From Effrenium voratum (Eukaryota; Sar; Dinophyceae; Suessiales; Symbiodiniaceae), in the NCBI GenBank assembly GCA_963377175.1, contig CAUJNA010003506.1, forward strand, positions 377,699 to 441,698: a DNA stretch of 64,000 bases, written 5' to 3'. Positions 9,991 through 21,759 of this stretch are shown one piece after another. A program made the translations under genes and the position numbers. The notes beneath the pieces were generated by a model that made no database searches, was not told the origin of the DNA, and saw only the letters and a program-made list of their open reading frames with translations. The first letter of the stretch is position 1. The number at the start of each line of letters is the position of its first letter.

Positions 9991-10582
9991 GCGAGTCCCT
10001 CAGCAACGTGGCCGCCGATGCCGGAAGGACCGGGAAGAGGTCGGGGAGGTCCACTAACTTAAAGTAGCCAGGACGGCCCTCCACCGGCACAAGGGAGACC
10101 GGTTTGTTCACCGGAGCCGAGGTCTTCTGGGAAGCCGCCACGAAACCCTTCAGCCTCTTCGTTGGTGGAGTAGCCTTCTCCGTGGCGTCCGCATCGTCCA
10201 TGTCCTGGTCCTCCTCATCGGCGGGGCCAGGGGCACCCAAGCCGGAAGTCGGTGTGGAGAAAGCCACACGGAGACGCTCCAGTGCACTGGAGAGGTCGTT
10301 CATCACGTCGGTGGCCGAAGCCGACGGGGGGGCCTCGGGCTCGTCCAACACCAGGCCGGCCGCCACTGCCGCCTCGCGTGTGCGGATTTCCTGGGCCGCC
10401 TGGCTGGCCATTTCCACCTCCTCCGCAGTGAGCGTCTGGTCCTCAATCAGCTCGAAGGAAGTTGCCGAGGTTGCCGAGGAGGCCATTGCTGGTTCGGGGT
10501 TAGTTCGGAAGTGATTCACCTCAAATTTTTCACACAAGTTGGGTTCAGAGAACCCAGGGCAAAGCTTGAGCCAAAATGGCAT
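9990..10582 (-). pseudogene. Acidic N-terminal part of the YR-unit Gag-like protein
   Basis: The frame opens at the ATG formed in the SL relic (10582; MPFWLKLCPGFSEPNLCEK, same as in the RT unit). A second start, MASSATSATSFELIEDQTL, 35 codons later is the more likely natural start, with the SL-like sequence in the 5' leader. The protein is rich in Ala, Glu, Ser and Pro, with an acidic patch DEEDQDMDDAD and then a more ordered segment (GRPGYFKLVDLPDLFPVLPA). After about 9990 the frame turns to nonsense and the zinc-ribbon frame takes over. No known domain was recognised. Confidence 0.5.
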
Positions 10583-10647
10583 GCGCCATTGTGGTCAAGC
10601 ATTGCCAACACAGTTCATGTTTCCACATGCGTTTCAACATTAACAAA
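10526..10647 (-). repeat. 122-bp 5' module (repeat X, copy 1)
   Basis: This is the identical partner of 4929-5050, carrying the same SL-like palindrome and the TGGGTTC-AGA-GAACCCA hairpin (10540-10556). The identity stops abruptly at both sides (gtgtatgc against atatacac beyond the outer edge), marking the outer border of the YR unit at 10647. Confidence 0.9.
10565..10599 (-). promoter_or_regulatory. Relict spliced-leader sequence inside a palindrome (copy 1)
   Basis: The minus strand of 10565-10580 is GCCATTTTGGCTCAAG (3' part of DinoSL), and an opposite near-copy sits at 10585-10599, as in copy 2. A start codon overlaps the SL remnant. Such a site could act as an internal landmark of trans-splicing or be a fossil of an SL-bearing mRNA that was reverse transcribed. 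Confidence 0.75.
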
Positions 10648-12366
10648 ATATACACATAGATTCATAAATTATAATTGTACGTACGTATACACATGTAATG
10701 TGTGCTCGGAGGGAGGTAGAGCGGCTTGCAGCTCGAATTCCGAAGGCTCCCCGATCCAAGGCCCGCACTCTGGCAGCTCGACCTCTCGTGGCATAACGCG
10801 CAGACTCGTGAAGGTGAGTCAGTCGAAACCCCCTTGGAATGGGTGCCCCACCCGTTTTGTGGGCAGGGTGGCTAAAACTCAAAATGAGGTGATCGCCCCA
10901 ATTCTGGTGAGACCCTTTTTGGGGGTGGCAAATATCTCAAAGGAAACGAGGTGATCGCCAAAAATAAGTTGAGGCCTTTCAGGTTTAGAGACAACCCCGC
11001 AAATATGAAAGCGCAATTTTCACAGAGTTGAGAGTCGCCAGGAGGTGAAAGGCTGGTGTTCGGGTCCGCCAGTTCCGGCCGGAAGCAGAAGACCGTGCCG
11101 CACCCTCCATTCGAGGAAGAGAATGTTTGAGACTTGCCGTAAGACCAATCTGCTGGCCGGCTTGCGATGGCAAGTACATGAGAGAGAAAAAAAGTGAAAG
11201 TAGAAAGCCAAATGGCCGGGTCAAAACGAAAGCAAGCCCTTTTTGGATCAGATTTGAAACGGAATCAACATGAAGTCATAGTTGTACCATGATCGAACGT
11301 TTAATGATCCACCCCCATCTGAATCGAAGGAGCCATGAGGCTCCCAAAACACCCGGCCGACCCCAGCCTCTTCGGCTTGCCTGGCCAGGCAACCAGGTCT
11401 CCGACCAAATCAAGTAAGCCCAGAAAGTTGGAGGAGCCGCACGGCTTATTCTCTCTGGGGCCCTCGCTTCATCCTCGACTCACCGCGAATCGGAATTCTA
11501 CACATACATCGGCCACATTTTAACAAAAACAGCTGCGGCATATGTTTTCAGTTTGAAACATGCAGCTCTGACCGCACGTGGATTACCCCATGACTTCAGA
11601 GTTCAACCGACGTGTGAGGGTCAATCACGCCAACCCTGTCGGCTTCTGTGCACAAGCGCTGCTTGACAGGGATCGCCAAGCAGGGCAATTCCACAATCTG
11701 AATCTACTTGGATTCTAAAGAATCTGCTTCCAGGTACCATTGAAATGGACCCTTATCAGCCATCCCAACAGCGTTGAGAAGGCTTGAAGACGTGATTCGC
11801 CGACCCCTGGCCATGCTTCCTATGGCTCGAACGTGCAGAGAGGCACCCAGCTAGGCACCTTGTTGAAATTACATGGTACATTGATCCACACCCTCAGGAC
11901 TCTGCACTCTCGCAAGGCTCAGCTCGCTTCCGGCCTGGTAAAGCGGGAAGGAATCAGGGGCGCTCGAGTGGAGTACTTCTCGCCTCACAAGTCAATGGAG
12001 CATGTTTCAAAGCGGGGAACGAAAATCTGAAACTCCCGCCTTTTCGGTGGCGGGGAAGCGGGGGGACGGTGCCCGTTTGGAGACATAACCAGCTAGCAGG
12101 ACTGCGGGTCCAACCAGCCAATCTTGGTCCTGGCATGCTCTTAGCATGCTGGGTCTTCGCTGCTCTTATTGCAAATGCTTCCAAAGCTTCCACATCTGAT
12201 TCCGCAGATGTGCGGGGGGATGCCTCCGGCGCGATCGCCGTTTTGGCGCTCTGCCTGGCGGCCTGGCCACATAAACTGAACCCGCCGCGCCTGAGCATGG
12301 GCCGGAGCTGTTGACTTGCTGCATGGCCTAAGCAACTCCGCGGAGGGATTTGGACCTCGCGGTATG
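10648..12366. other. Non-coding stretch, no gene seen
   Basis: I see no convincing exon. At 10880-10955 a phrase with GAGGTGATCGCC occurs twice about 65 bp apart. Plus-strand 12140-12310 is GC-rich and open (MLLACWVFAALIANASKAST and following), but without splice sites or family resemblance I do not call it. Confidence 0.4.
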
Positions 12367-12473
12367 TTCCATTTGCTTGAGCCCCCGGGAAAAAATAAAA
12401 ATGAATCCAGTAGTGACAGACCCCTGTAAAACCAACAAGAGATTAAACAAAAAAACAAACTTAAGCAAAATTG
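12367..12473. mobile_element. Miniature TIR element M4, copy 1
   Basis: The ends are CCATTTGCTTGAG on the left and CTTAAGCAAAATTG on the right, an imperfect TIR. The interior has the M4 core TCCAGTAGTGA...AAAACCAACAAG shared with 13945-14032, 47890-47950 and 55695-55799. Confidence 0.55.
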
Positions 12474-13944
12474 AAGTTGTGGCTAGATGCAGAACTTATG
12501 CAGAAAAAACGAAGCGTCTACAATATCGGAGGGCATGTGGGGGACCTGAGAAACTTCGGGAACCTTGAGGGAGTAGAATGCACTGGAGCTGCTTTCCTCA
12601 AAGAATCTTGTGCTGCCGTCCTTTGTTGCCTTCGTTGAACCGAAAGTCCAGCAGGACCCTACTAGTCAGGGAAGCTCCCAAAAGTAGATCCTGCCCTTAC
12701 CAAAGGGAACCACCTCTCATTAGTATGGTGCTCCAGATGAATCCGAAGCTAACCTTTGGCTGTAACATAGATGTCGGGTCACCCCATTCAAGGATCGTGG
12801 GAACAAACAAGACACATAAAATTTTCTGCTGAGTGCATGAAACAACAGCTGGGTTCTCTCTGGGACTACAGTAATTCGAAGGTCACACGGCATGTTTGCG
12901 GCCTCCTTGAAAGCAGCTTGCCAAGCGCAGGCCCCCAAATCCTTGGGCCCCCCACCTCAGGCCATGTCTCCGGGCAGGCCATCCGGAGTTTGGTATGGGT
13001 TCCGAATAAAGAGCCAACAACTGCGGCGTCTCGGCTTGGAGAGAGAGGTCCTCAAAGGCGAGCTTTTTGAAGCATTCAAGGGAAGGTCCGTCAAAAGGAA
13101 ATGAATCTGATGTTTGATCCTTCCATAAAGCAATGCATAAGAACCGTTGATTGAAACTCAGCCGTGAGACAACCCCTCGTGGCCGATATTGGCAGCACGG
13201 CTTGGCAGCCAGCCAAAATTCCTTCGCCCAAAGCGAGCCCTTAGAGCGTGCCTAGAGCCTTCTTCCACCCCGACTCGCGGCGGAGGATAGAACCTGAGCC
13301 GATCGCAAGCCACAACCACATGCATGACAAGTAGAGTCGTAGCTTCCATTTAATAAGTTGTTTAGAACGCCTTGGTTGAAAATAGACGCAAAAAGCCGGC
13401 AATAGCAGCAACCTTGAATTAGCCGAACCAGCACAATGAGTATCATCTCTGTCACGATCACCAGAATCCACCCCTGGTTCAAGGGCCATGCATCAAGCAT
13501 CAAGCACAAGTTACACCTGCAGCTGAAAAGCAGCAGAAAGCTGCAACCAGCGACCTCACGACCTCTAGACCGCGGCTTTTTGGCTTTCCAGGGCCCGGGC
13601 GCTGCTTTGAGGAGCATCATGGTATCCATTGCGCCTGCCGCAAAAAACCAGCGGCTCTGGCGTGCCAGCGCGATTTGGCCACCGTGCTGGGGCGTGCTGC
13701 CCTTGACAAGCAGGCGCTGAGCTAGTCCAGGCCGTTGGTTTTGGGCAAGCAATGCACCGGCGCTTACCAATTCGCCCGTCAGGCGGGGCAAGGCAAAGAT
13801 TAATACTTGGACCGTGGCCAGGGCGTTGTGGGAAGCGGCTTTTGGGCATGCCGAACTGTCGCGACTGCCGACTGCCGCATCCTCTGCGAGAAAAAGAGGA
13901 GGACCCCAAAAAGACGGCTCCATTCTCTTCTTTTTGGTTCCGGC
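12474..13944. other. Non-coding stretch, no gene seen
   Basis: There is a long open minus-strand frame (13998 to 13252, 248 codons), but it has no recognisable domain, runs through the M4 repeat at its start and has no codon bias I can see. I treat it as chance. Nothing else is supported. Confidence 0.4.
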
Positions 13945-14032
13945 CCCAGGAAAAATAACACATGTCCAGTAGTGATGAATTCCTCTTAAAACCAACAAGG
14001 GGAAATTAAAGACGTATTCTTAAGCAAATGGA
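13945..14032. mobile_element. Miniature TIR element M4, copy 2 (left end lost)
   Basis: The M4 core (ATGTCCAGTAGTGATGAATT, then TTAAAACCAACAAGGGGAAA) and the right end CTTAAGCAAATGGA are present. The left CCATTTGC end is missing. Confidence 0.6.
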
Positions 14033-14208
14033 GGCTCTGCGAACTCGGTCAGCGCCCTGCCTGGCCCTCACGCCAGCCATGGGGGACTGGACTCACCACG
14101 CCCGCCCGCGCCCCAGGGAGCCACAACCTTTCCGCGGCGAGAAAAGTTCTACCACTGGAAGGAGCTTCTTAAGGGCTCATAAGGAGCCTGAGCCAGGAGG
14201 CTTATATG

Positions 14209-14244
14209 GAGGCTGAAAAGGAGGCTGAAAAGGAGGCTGAAAAG
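14209..14244. repeat. 12-bp tandem repeat, three units
   Basis: GAGGCTGAAAAG is repeated three times head to tail. Confidence 0.85.
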
Positions 14245-17200
14245 AGTGGCTACGGTTCCCAAGGACTCTAAGAGATTGCACACCGAAAGCGGTGACTTTC
14301 TTTTTGCTCCGCTGGGTTGCCGAACCAAAAGCAACTAAGCGTGGCTGACGTGGACCAACCGCTCTGAACAGCCGCAGCTTCTGTTGACACATGGGAGATT
14401 CGTGAGGGCCATTTCCGCTGGCACGTCCTACCTGAAACTCGCGTCTGTGGGTGTCACCTTTAGCAGTGGACATCTTCCTTGATATGGTGCACTGACTCCA
14501 TATGATTCATGAAAGGCAGAGGATCTCTCACAACTCGTCCAAAAACTTAGAACAGTAGGATGCCTCAACTCTCTGCAAGTCAAGCCCTGTTTTTCTTGTT
14601 TATTAACGCAGATCAAGTGAAGAACGCATAGATTACGTCGACCTGTCTTCGCGGCGCGTCTGGAACACAGAGATTGGGGGCCTGCCTAATGTTGTCTCAC
14701 TAGGCAATCATGTTCCCATGGATAGGACTCCAACACCCAGCTCGGTTTCCATGGCGCTCAACTTGCCCCCCGTGCGCAATTATGAAACATGTGAGAGTTT
14801 TCAGTCCACTCAGCCCTCGACAATAACTCGGAGGGAAAAAAAAATCATACCTGATTTCTGGGTACTGTCACATAAGGAGTGAGCTTTGCTGCAGACGGAG
14901 TAGCCTTGCCTGTCACAACATGAGCAGCTATCTTCACCGATTCTGGCTCATCCATCTACGTGTTTCAACTCTCCAATATCCATGTCTCTACTTGCTCTGA
15001 AAGCAAGGCTCTGTGTGGCGTAAATCCAGCCGCTTGCAACAACAAGCGTGTACCACCATGTTGAAAAACTCAGTCGGCAGCTCGGATGTTTCACAGCGCT
15101 CGAATGGCAATCTGGCTGCGACCGCGGGATCCAGGTTCCACATCCAAAAAACGTGCAATGCCTTTCTTGCCGCAGTGGCACAAACGTGGCCCCACTGTCG
15201 CAGCTGGCCAGCTGCCTTCTTGGCAAGCCGCCATCCCTAACTAAATCTGTACCTGGCGATGCGCATCTTCGGCAGACCCCGCTTCTTGAGTATCTCGCAA
15301 TGTGAGCCGTGTCCTGCCAAACAATATTAGACAGCGGCTTGTCTTTTTTCAAAAATGGACTATCAGCTGCTGGCCGTTGAGTCCATGTCAAGAAGCAGGG
15401 CCGGTACAAATGGCCGAAAGCCGGAAAAACGGGAGCCTCAGCTGTTGGAACCCCCTGGCCTCACGCTGGCGCCGTCCTAGTCGGACTCTCTGCGGTCAAA
15501 GTGGAACGAGGGCTTGCCGCTCACTTTGTGAAGTAGCGGCGTCCAGCCATCGGACACACCTCAAAGCACTCGCAGAGAAGTGGAGAAATGGAGTGGCACA
15601 TCCCTTCCAACACTCATAAGACCATGGCCCAAGAGTGGGTGCAAATCTTCATTGGGGCCACATGTATGTCCACCAATTACTTTTGAGGCGGCGACCCTTA
15701 AAGCTCCTAGCCTGCTGATGTGCGGTGGGGAGCACACACCAGCGACAGGAAAGCCCTCCCGATAGTCCAAGCGCCAGCCGTGGTTTCACTTTCACTAGCT
15801 CTGAGAAGCCCTGGACATGCGACACAAATTATTCTTCGAGCGGCCTCTCGGATTCGATTCGGGATCAACCTGGGCGTTTCTGCAAGGAGTCTGGCACCCA
15901 GCATGGTTGGCTCACGTTTCACTTTAGTTTTCCGTTGATATACCAAAGACGGGGATGTGCCCCATTTTTGAGAGACGATCCCCGCCTATTCAAAGACACG
16001 CTGCCCGGCAAAACGACTGGGATGCCCGGCTGTCGCTGCCGTGAAGCCTGAAACAGGCACTGGATATCTTTGTCTTCCGTTCCAAGGATCACATGAAATG
16101 GGCATGGGGGGATGTCTTTTTGGGGACACCCAAAAATGGCTTCGGTTTTCCTATTTCCTGATGGTTGTCCGTTAGAACCAACCAAAAAAAGTACCGACAA
16201 CTCACAAACACTCATATGAACGCAACAGTGTGCTAGTCATGCCTAGGATCCAGTGCCACTTCGCGAATTCTTGCTCTGTGTAGGCGTGAAACATTTAACG
16301 AAAATATGTCAAACACTATTGCGTGTGCATGCTCAAGTCATCCATAGATCCGCATAGGTCTTGCATTCTTTAGCTGCTTGATTCCTCCAAAGTGCTCAAC
16401 CAGCAAAATTGTTGATTTTGCATGTTGCAAGCAACTTCCCCCCCCTCAAAATGCTACATGAGCTTGCAAAACTTCGACTGAATCAGAAGAATCAAGAGGT
16501 GGCAGCAAATTTACCTAGTTGAGCAAGCGCATACTGATTAGTTAAGCAAGCACTAAATATCATCGGTGATGCAACTCCACTTGTTCATGAGCCATGTCTC
16601 CCAAGGATGGATCTTTGTCACATCCCACAGGGCCAGAAGTGTTGTCAATTCAGCAAAATGATGAGGCGACCAGTGGGCACATGACAGGCTTGTCACAAAC
16701 GACTCTTGAGCAGGCACTATAATAAAGAGTCGAAATGCAGAATGCCAATGGCCACAGATTCATGTGCCACTCACCTGTGGAAACAACTTGACAGCGGATA
16801 GACAGATGTTTTCTCTAGGACCCCAGCCAATGACCGTTTTTTCCCCTGTTGCCGAGCCCGTTTTGGAGCCCATGTTCGGCCAACGTCCGGAGGGACACAA
16901 GATGACTAACACTCTCCGGCTTAGCTTGCTTTTTGGGTATGCTCCATCCTTGCAGAGTTGGCGCCTTCAGACTGGAGACTTTTGACAAACTTGGAAACCT
17001 CGTCGCATTGTCTTTTGACTTTCCTTTGGAACCAGATCGACTTTTGGAAATACAAAAATCTAACCCATGGAAACGTCCAAGGCTTCTCAGAGGGCATCCC
17101 CTGCTTGAATTGCGCTCAAGCAATCCGACCGGATCTGTCAAACGAAAGATAGATTGGCCAGGCCAAACAAAGGACAATGACCTGAACAAAAAGTTTCAGC

Positions 17201-18424
17201 AACTTGCAAATTCTGGGCATTCATTGAAAAAGAAGAGTAGTCGGTAAGAAGGGGCAACGACACAGTTCTGGAAAGTCACAGCAACCCACAGAAGTGAAGC
17301 GATCAAAGCCCGACCAAGGCGTAAAGGCCCGCAGCTACCCCAAAGAAAGGGATTCTGCTGGCCACCCATATGCTTCAAAACACAAATAGCCATCAAGTCT
17401 CATGGGACAAACATGTCTACCAAGAAGCATACCAAGCAGCTAGGACTTCAAACATCGAAAAAATCCTTCGGGTGAGAGCTCGAATTTGTTTTTGCCGAAC
17501 CAAAAACCCACTCCGACTCACATCCACCCATCCAACGTTGCAGTCGGGCAGCGTCTGCTCCGAAGCCTGCCCGGTCTCCTCGCAGCCAATCCCCCGTGCC
17601 GACACGACATGCATCTAGCGCGGCCCATGCGGGCCCATGGGAATCTTCATGGCTTTGGTCTCCACGGGCCAATATCGGCGACTCACCTGGCACTTTCCAC
17701 CCAAAAACTCGACCAGCAAACACAACATCTGGTGAAAGGGCTGATGCAAGTTTGCCACTTAGCTTCATTTCGCTTCCGAAATTTTCCAAACCGGACATGA
17801 GAGTGCGGTCCTCGCCTTTTCTTTTGATCCCGCTTGTCTACGCCTCACTCACGCGCTGAACAAGCACCCACACACACAACTAACCCCACATAAGACACAT
17901 AATACACATAATACACATACAAATATAAATGAAGGGTTTTAGAAAGTGAGGTTTTTTGTTCAAGAGGTCTCAGCTCTTCGCAACAGATCACAGACCTTCC
18001 AACACTCACTGCGGATGCTCGCTCACAACTCGGGTCTCACCGGTCTCACGTCACATCTCAACCCGAGGTTCCGAAGCCTTCCGAGCTGCCCCCCCCTCCT
18101 CGGAGCCCTGGGGTTGCAGCTCCTGCAAAGTGGCGGGCTGAGGGCTTGAGCCGAGCGCTGGCCAGGTCTCCGATGCTTTGGGCTGGACACACCCCGTACT
18201 TGTGGGAAATTGGCGCTTTAGGAGAAAATGACCATCCATGATGATGGGGAAAAGTTGTTTGCAATGAGTGCGGGGGCCATCACCTGTCCAAAGCATTTCA
18301 AGAGCGTCGTGACAACAATGAAGCCTCAGTAAAGTGCTGAAACACCCGCCCAACCACACCAAAATGAAAAATGACCTAGTGTTTACGCTTGCGAGACCAT
18401 GAAGCCAGAGCGGCAGATGCAACA
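14245..18424. other. Non-coding stretch, no gene seen
   Basis: Mixed-composition sequence without tandem repeats or convincing exons. A phrase near 16119 (GGGGACACCCAAAAATGGC) resembles short phrases dispersed through the rest of the window. Open frames reach about 150 codons on both strands at 14.9-15.6 kb, without domain signals. Confidence 0.4.
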
Positions 18425-18492
18425 CATGTATATACGGATGCATATATAGATATACATATATACGTATATATATATGTATATATACATATGTA
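18425..18492. repeat. TA-rich imperfect palindromic tract
   Basis: An alternating TA/CATA/GTATA tract of about 68 bp that can pair with itself. No coding sense. Confidence 0.8.
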
Positions 18493-21400
18493 ACTGTACT
18501 CAGGTTGCTGTCCCTTATGCAAATGCCCCCAACCCGCCCCCAAGGTCCTGGAACCGCTGCGAGAGGGCTGTCCGGGTGGTTTCCAGGCCCCGGACCAGCC
18601 AGGTCTGGGTGTTCTGCTCCGAAAAATTCTCCTGCTGGACATAGGAGACTTGTCACTCTTTGAGGATATTTTCAAAAAGTCCGCCCCCTGTGTCTCAGAA
18701 CCCTGCCAGGTTGCTTTGTGGTTCTTAGTCCCCACCCCCGTCTCAAGGCCAACAATCATGCAGGTTTGGTCATTTTAAACATGGTTTTCGGCGTGATCCT
18801 TTTGTGTGGTTTTCGGTGTATCACGTTGAGATCTCGCGCAAAAGAAACGAGCCACGGATTTCGGGCGCGCATGCCGTTTGGGGGCTGAGCAACATTGGTG
18901 CTCACAAACAAAATGCGTAGAGCATTTGCTTCTAGAACTACGCACCATCGCAGCCAAGCCTCTTGTTGCCACAGGCGTTCGCTCATTCAAGGTGAAGGCA
19001 AGGCGGCAGCCACCGCTGTTGCTGGTTGCAAAGATTAGATTGACCAATACTGCGTTGCCAAATATTCTGCTCCTGTGTCATCACTAGGACAAGAGGCCGC
19101 CCTTGGAGCTATTCATTCAAATTCTCCTGCGGCAAACACTAGCTACGCAAAAAAAAAGCGATTAAGATGCGCAGTCAATTTCTCAAAAAAGTAGCCCATT
19201 AAAATCAAAATTAAGCAGCTGAATCACACGCAACTTCAGAAAACTTCAAGAGTTTGTTGAAGCAAGCAAGGCCTCCTGGAACTTTGGCAAGTCGGAGCCA
19301 GAAGCTAGTAGTGGAACACGTGTTGGCATCTCAGTGATCGGGGAGTTGAAGCGCTTCCGGCTCAGCACAAGGCCTTTCTTCCTTCATGCGCCTGCAAACA
19401 GATTCCATGCTCGGTTCGCCACATCCCAGACATCACCAGCATCACGTGGACCTCGGGCTGCCTCCTGGGTTTCGGTGGTTGTTCGGGGCCGGCTGGGACA
19501 TACCAAGAAACAAGGTGACACGTTGCGCAGGCGTGGGCGAGGCAGGCGCTGCGGCAGGCAGCCTCGCAATAAAACCGAAGCCATCAAACTTGAGTCGCCA
19601 TGGAAACGACGCCGCTCGCCAAACACCAGCCCAGGAGGGCTAGCATCAGGGACATCTGCTTCATGGACCGCCGCTGAGCCCAGCGCGGCATTCGAATTCG
19701 ATCTATACTTTGAGCCTTACTTGAGCATCCGTCTTTTATTTCCAGGCTTGATCAATCAGCCTGCTGCAAGCCGGACAGGCCCAAATGCGGGTTGACCCGT
19801 CATAAACAGCTGCCAATCAAATTTTAGAGGTGCTGACACGCAGGTCGTATCGCTAGGCCTGCTTCGTTTCCCTTCAACATTCCATGACCAACGACACAAT
19901 GAACAGGAGACGTGCGTCGTATAAGTCCAACCTGGTTGCGCTTCCGCTGCCAGCACCCTGTTCGGCAATCCGTGGCCACTCAACTCTGCACCATGCGCCA
20001 GCATCCTCGCAGATGGGGCAGCAGGTCACTTCCGCGCATCCGTTCGATGCACTGGCCTTGCAGCTGCGCAGGTTGCCCTTCCGTTCAAAGCCGGCGCCGC
20101 AATCTCCTCCGGCAGCTCCACGCTAGGAAGTTCAGCCGGCTGTTTTCCAGCTTCCAGTATCCTTCGGCAGCTGGATCGGCTAAAGGCTCAGGCGCCTGAA
20201 CCTGTCAAGGCAGAAAATTTGTGGCGCTGCAATCGTCTTGGATGGAAAGGCGCTATCTAGACTGATGTGACCTAAGTTAAGGTGCTGTCCAAGATTCTGT
20301 TTTGGAATCTTCCTGGCAAAGGCACTTCCGCGTCCTGGTTCATTGCTATTGTGCGGACAGGCCTCGCAAGCTTCTCAAACTCGTTGCAGCAAAGCGGCAG
20401 CCTGTCCGGAGCTGCGTCATCGTCACGTTACAAAATGTGTAATAAATTGACTCCTCGCATAGTCTTTGTTTACCGCGCTTCTCTTTCCTCTCTCTCTCTC
20501 CCTCTCCCTTTCGTTCCTGGCCCTTTTGGACCTTCACCACATCAGGCGGTTCGCGCCGGCTGTTTCGTCTGCTCCAGCAAGCTCGTCTGCCCTGTCTGCT
20601 CCGCCTCCGTGTTCTGCTCCGGCTGCGCGTTCTCCGGCTGCCAGTCTGCGCCGGGAGCTCCGTTGGCTCTGGCCCTCTGGCTGCTGCGTCTGCTTCCGGC
20701 AGACAAACATGCGCCCAGACCGTCCAAGATGCGTCTACAAACAGGCGTCCAAGCGTTGTAACTAAGCTGCAAAAGGGGCGCAAGACACTGTGTTCGGGTC
20801 AAAGAAACTGCGGCGGACTTTGGGAAGCGGGGAAGGGGTGGGGGGGAAGCGTGTGGGGCTCTCGGAAGCTTTTGTGGGATTCTGGGTGGTGTGCGGGTCT
20901 CCGGGGGGCTATGTTTCCGCCGATGAATAGAGTACACGTATTCATGCTGCGCACATAAATAAACATCAGGAGTATATGAGCGGCCTGCTCTGGTACATTT
21001 TCTTCAGGGCGTATGGGCTCTTACAGGGCGAAGGCCCAGCTCTTACGAGGCTAACACTTGGCTTTTGCAGGGGCTAAGAACTTGGCTGTTACGTCCAGGG
21101 CCAAGCCCCCCAAAGTTAAGATTCCCCAAAAACAAGAGCCATGTGCTCCCTTCCATGAGGGAAATCTACTTGGCTGTTTGTGGGAAATCCACTCGGCCCT
21201 TCCTGAACTTTGGGGGACTTGGCCCGTAACTTGCGAAGGACTTGCCCTTGACTTTGGATGACTTGGCCCTTAACTTTGGGGGAGCTGGCCCTGAACTGAG
21301 AGCCAGGTATCCAGAAAATTACAAGCTAAATGTCCCGGAAATAACAGCCGAGTACCCCAAAATAAGAGCCGATTTCCCAACAATAACAGCCAAGTATCCC

Positions 21401-21650
21401 CCCATGAGATTCTAAAGAAACCTGCTAAAGCAAGGTGTCTCAAACGTGCTAGAGCACCTGCATTCGGATCATACATATCCCCCGTTTCTCATCTACATGG
21501 GCACGCGTCCTCTGGGGCCTGCCCAGCCGCTGGAGAGGATTCCGGCGCCTGGGTGACAGGACATGAGGCGCCCCTGAGCTCATCGAATCTGACACAAACG
21601 TCTTGCACAAGCCCTGAATTCACAAACACGAAAACACAAAGCATACAAAC

Positions 21651-21652
<2 letters not shown>
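18493..21652. other. Non-coding stretch, no clear gene
   Basis: A Cys-rich plus-strand segment (20560-20680, CFVCSSKLVCPVCSASVFCS) and an overlapping Glu/Gln-rich minus-strand segment both stay open, probably because of a short internal TCTGCTCCG repeat. I cannot assign either. From 21000 to 21400 the phrase ACTTGGC(C/T)(C/G/T)TTA and its relatives recur irregularly. Confidence 0.35.

Positions 21653-21722
<70 letters not shown>
21653..21722. repeat. (AC)n microsatellite
   Basis: About 35 uninterrupted AC dinucleotides. Confidence 0.95.
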
Positions 21723-21727
<5 letters not shown>

Positions 21728-21759
21728 TACAAAACAGGAACTACTGCAGATGACTAGCT

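Larger units (their letters stand above)
62..10237. repeat. Dispersed 15-bp interrupted palindrome GGGGCCNNNGGCACC
   Basis: Exact matches on the plus strand start at 62, 3574, 3731, 6504, 7840, 9655 and 10223. Near matches start at 1424 (right arm GGCCCT), 5337 (AGGGCC) and 8798 (AAAGCC). The middle three bases vary (CGT, GGT, TAT, GGT, AGA, AGT, AGG) while the arms stay fixed. The arms pair at five of six positions, so the RNA could form a small hairpin with a 3-nt loop. Copies fall in different reading frames of unrelated domains, which makes this a nucleic-acid signal and not a peptide repeat. I saw no copy between 10.65 and 64 kb. Confidence 0.75.
5183..10647 (-). mobile_element. YR unit of a tyrosine-recombinase retrotransposon
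   Basis: The unit runs on the minus strand from the 122-bp 5' module (10647-10526) to the 49-bp 3' module (5231-5183). In order it encodes an acidic Gag-like N-terminus, a zinc ribbon with coiled coil, unrecognised domains and a tyrosine recombinase. It has no RT; the RT is in the next unit, which shares both ends. X...Y-X...Y is also the layout expected for split direct repeats (A1...B1-A2...B2) of Ngaro/Kangaroo-type elements, so the two units may be one roughly 10.6-kb element. Repeated frame changes show that this copy has decayed. Confidence 0.7.

Noticed and set aside
13252..13998. 248-codon minus-strand frame
   Set aside because: It begins inside an M4 repeat, has no domain and no coding-type composition.
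20480..20760. Cys-rich plus-strand protein
   Set aside because: The Cys pattern comes from a short internal TCTGCTCCG-type repeat, and a competing minus-strand frame is equally open.
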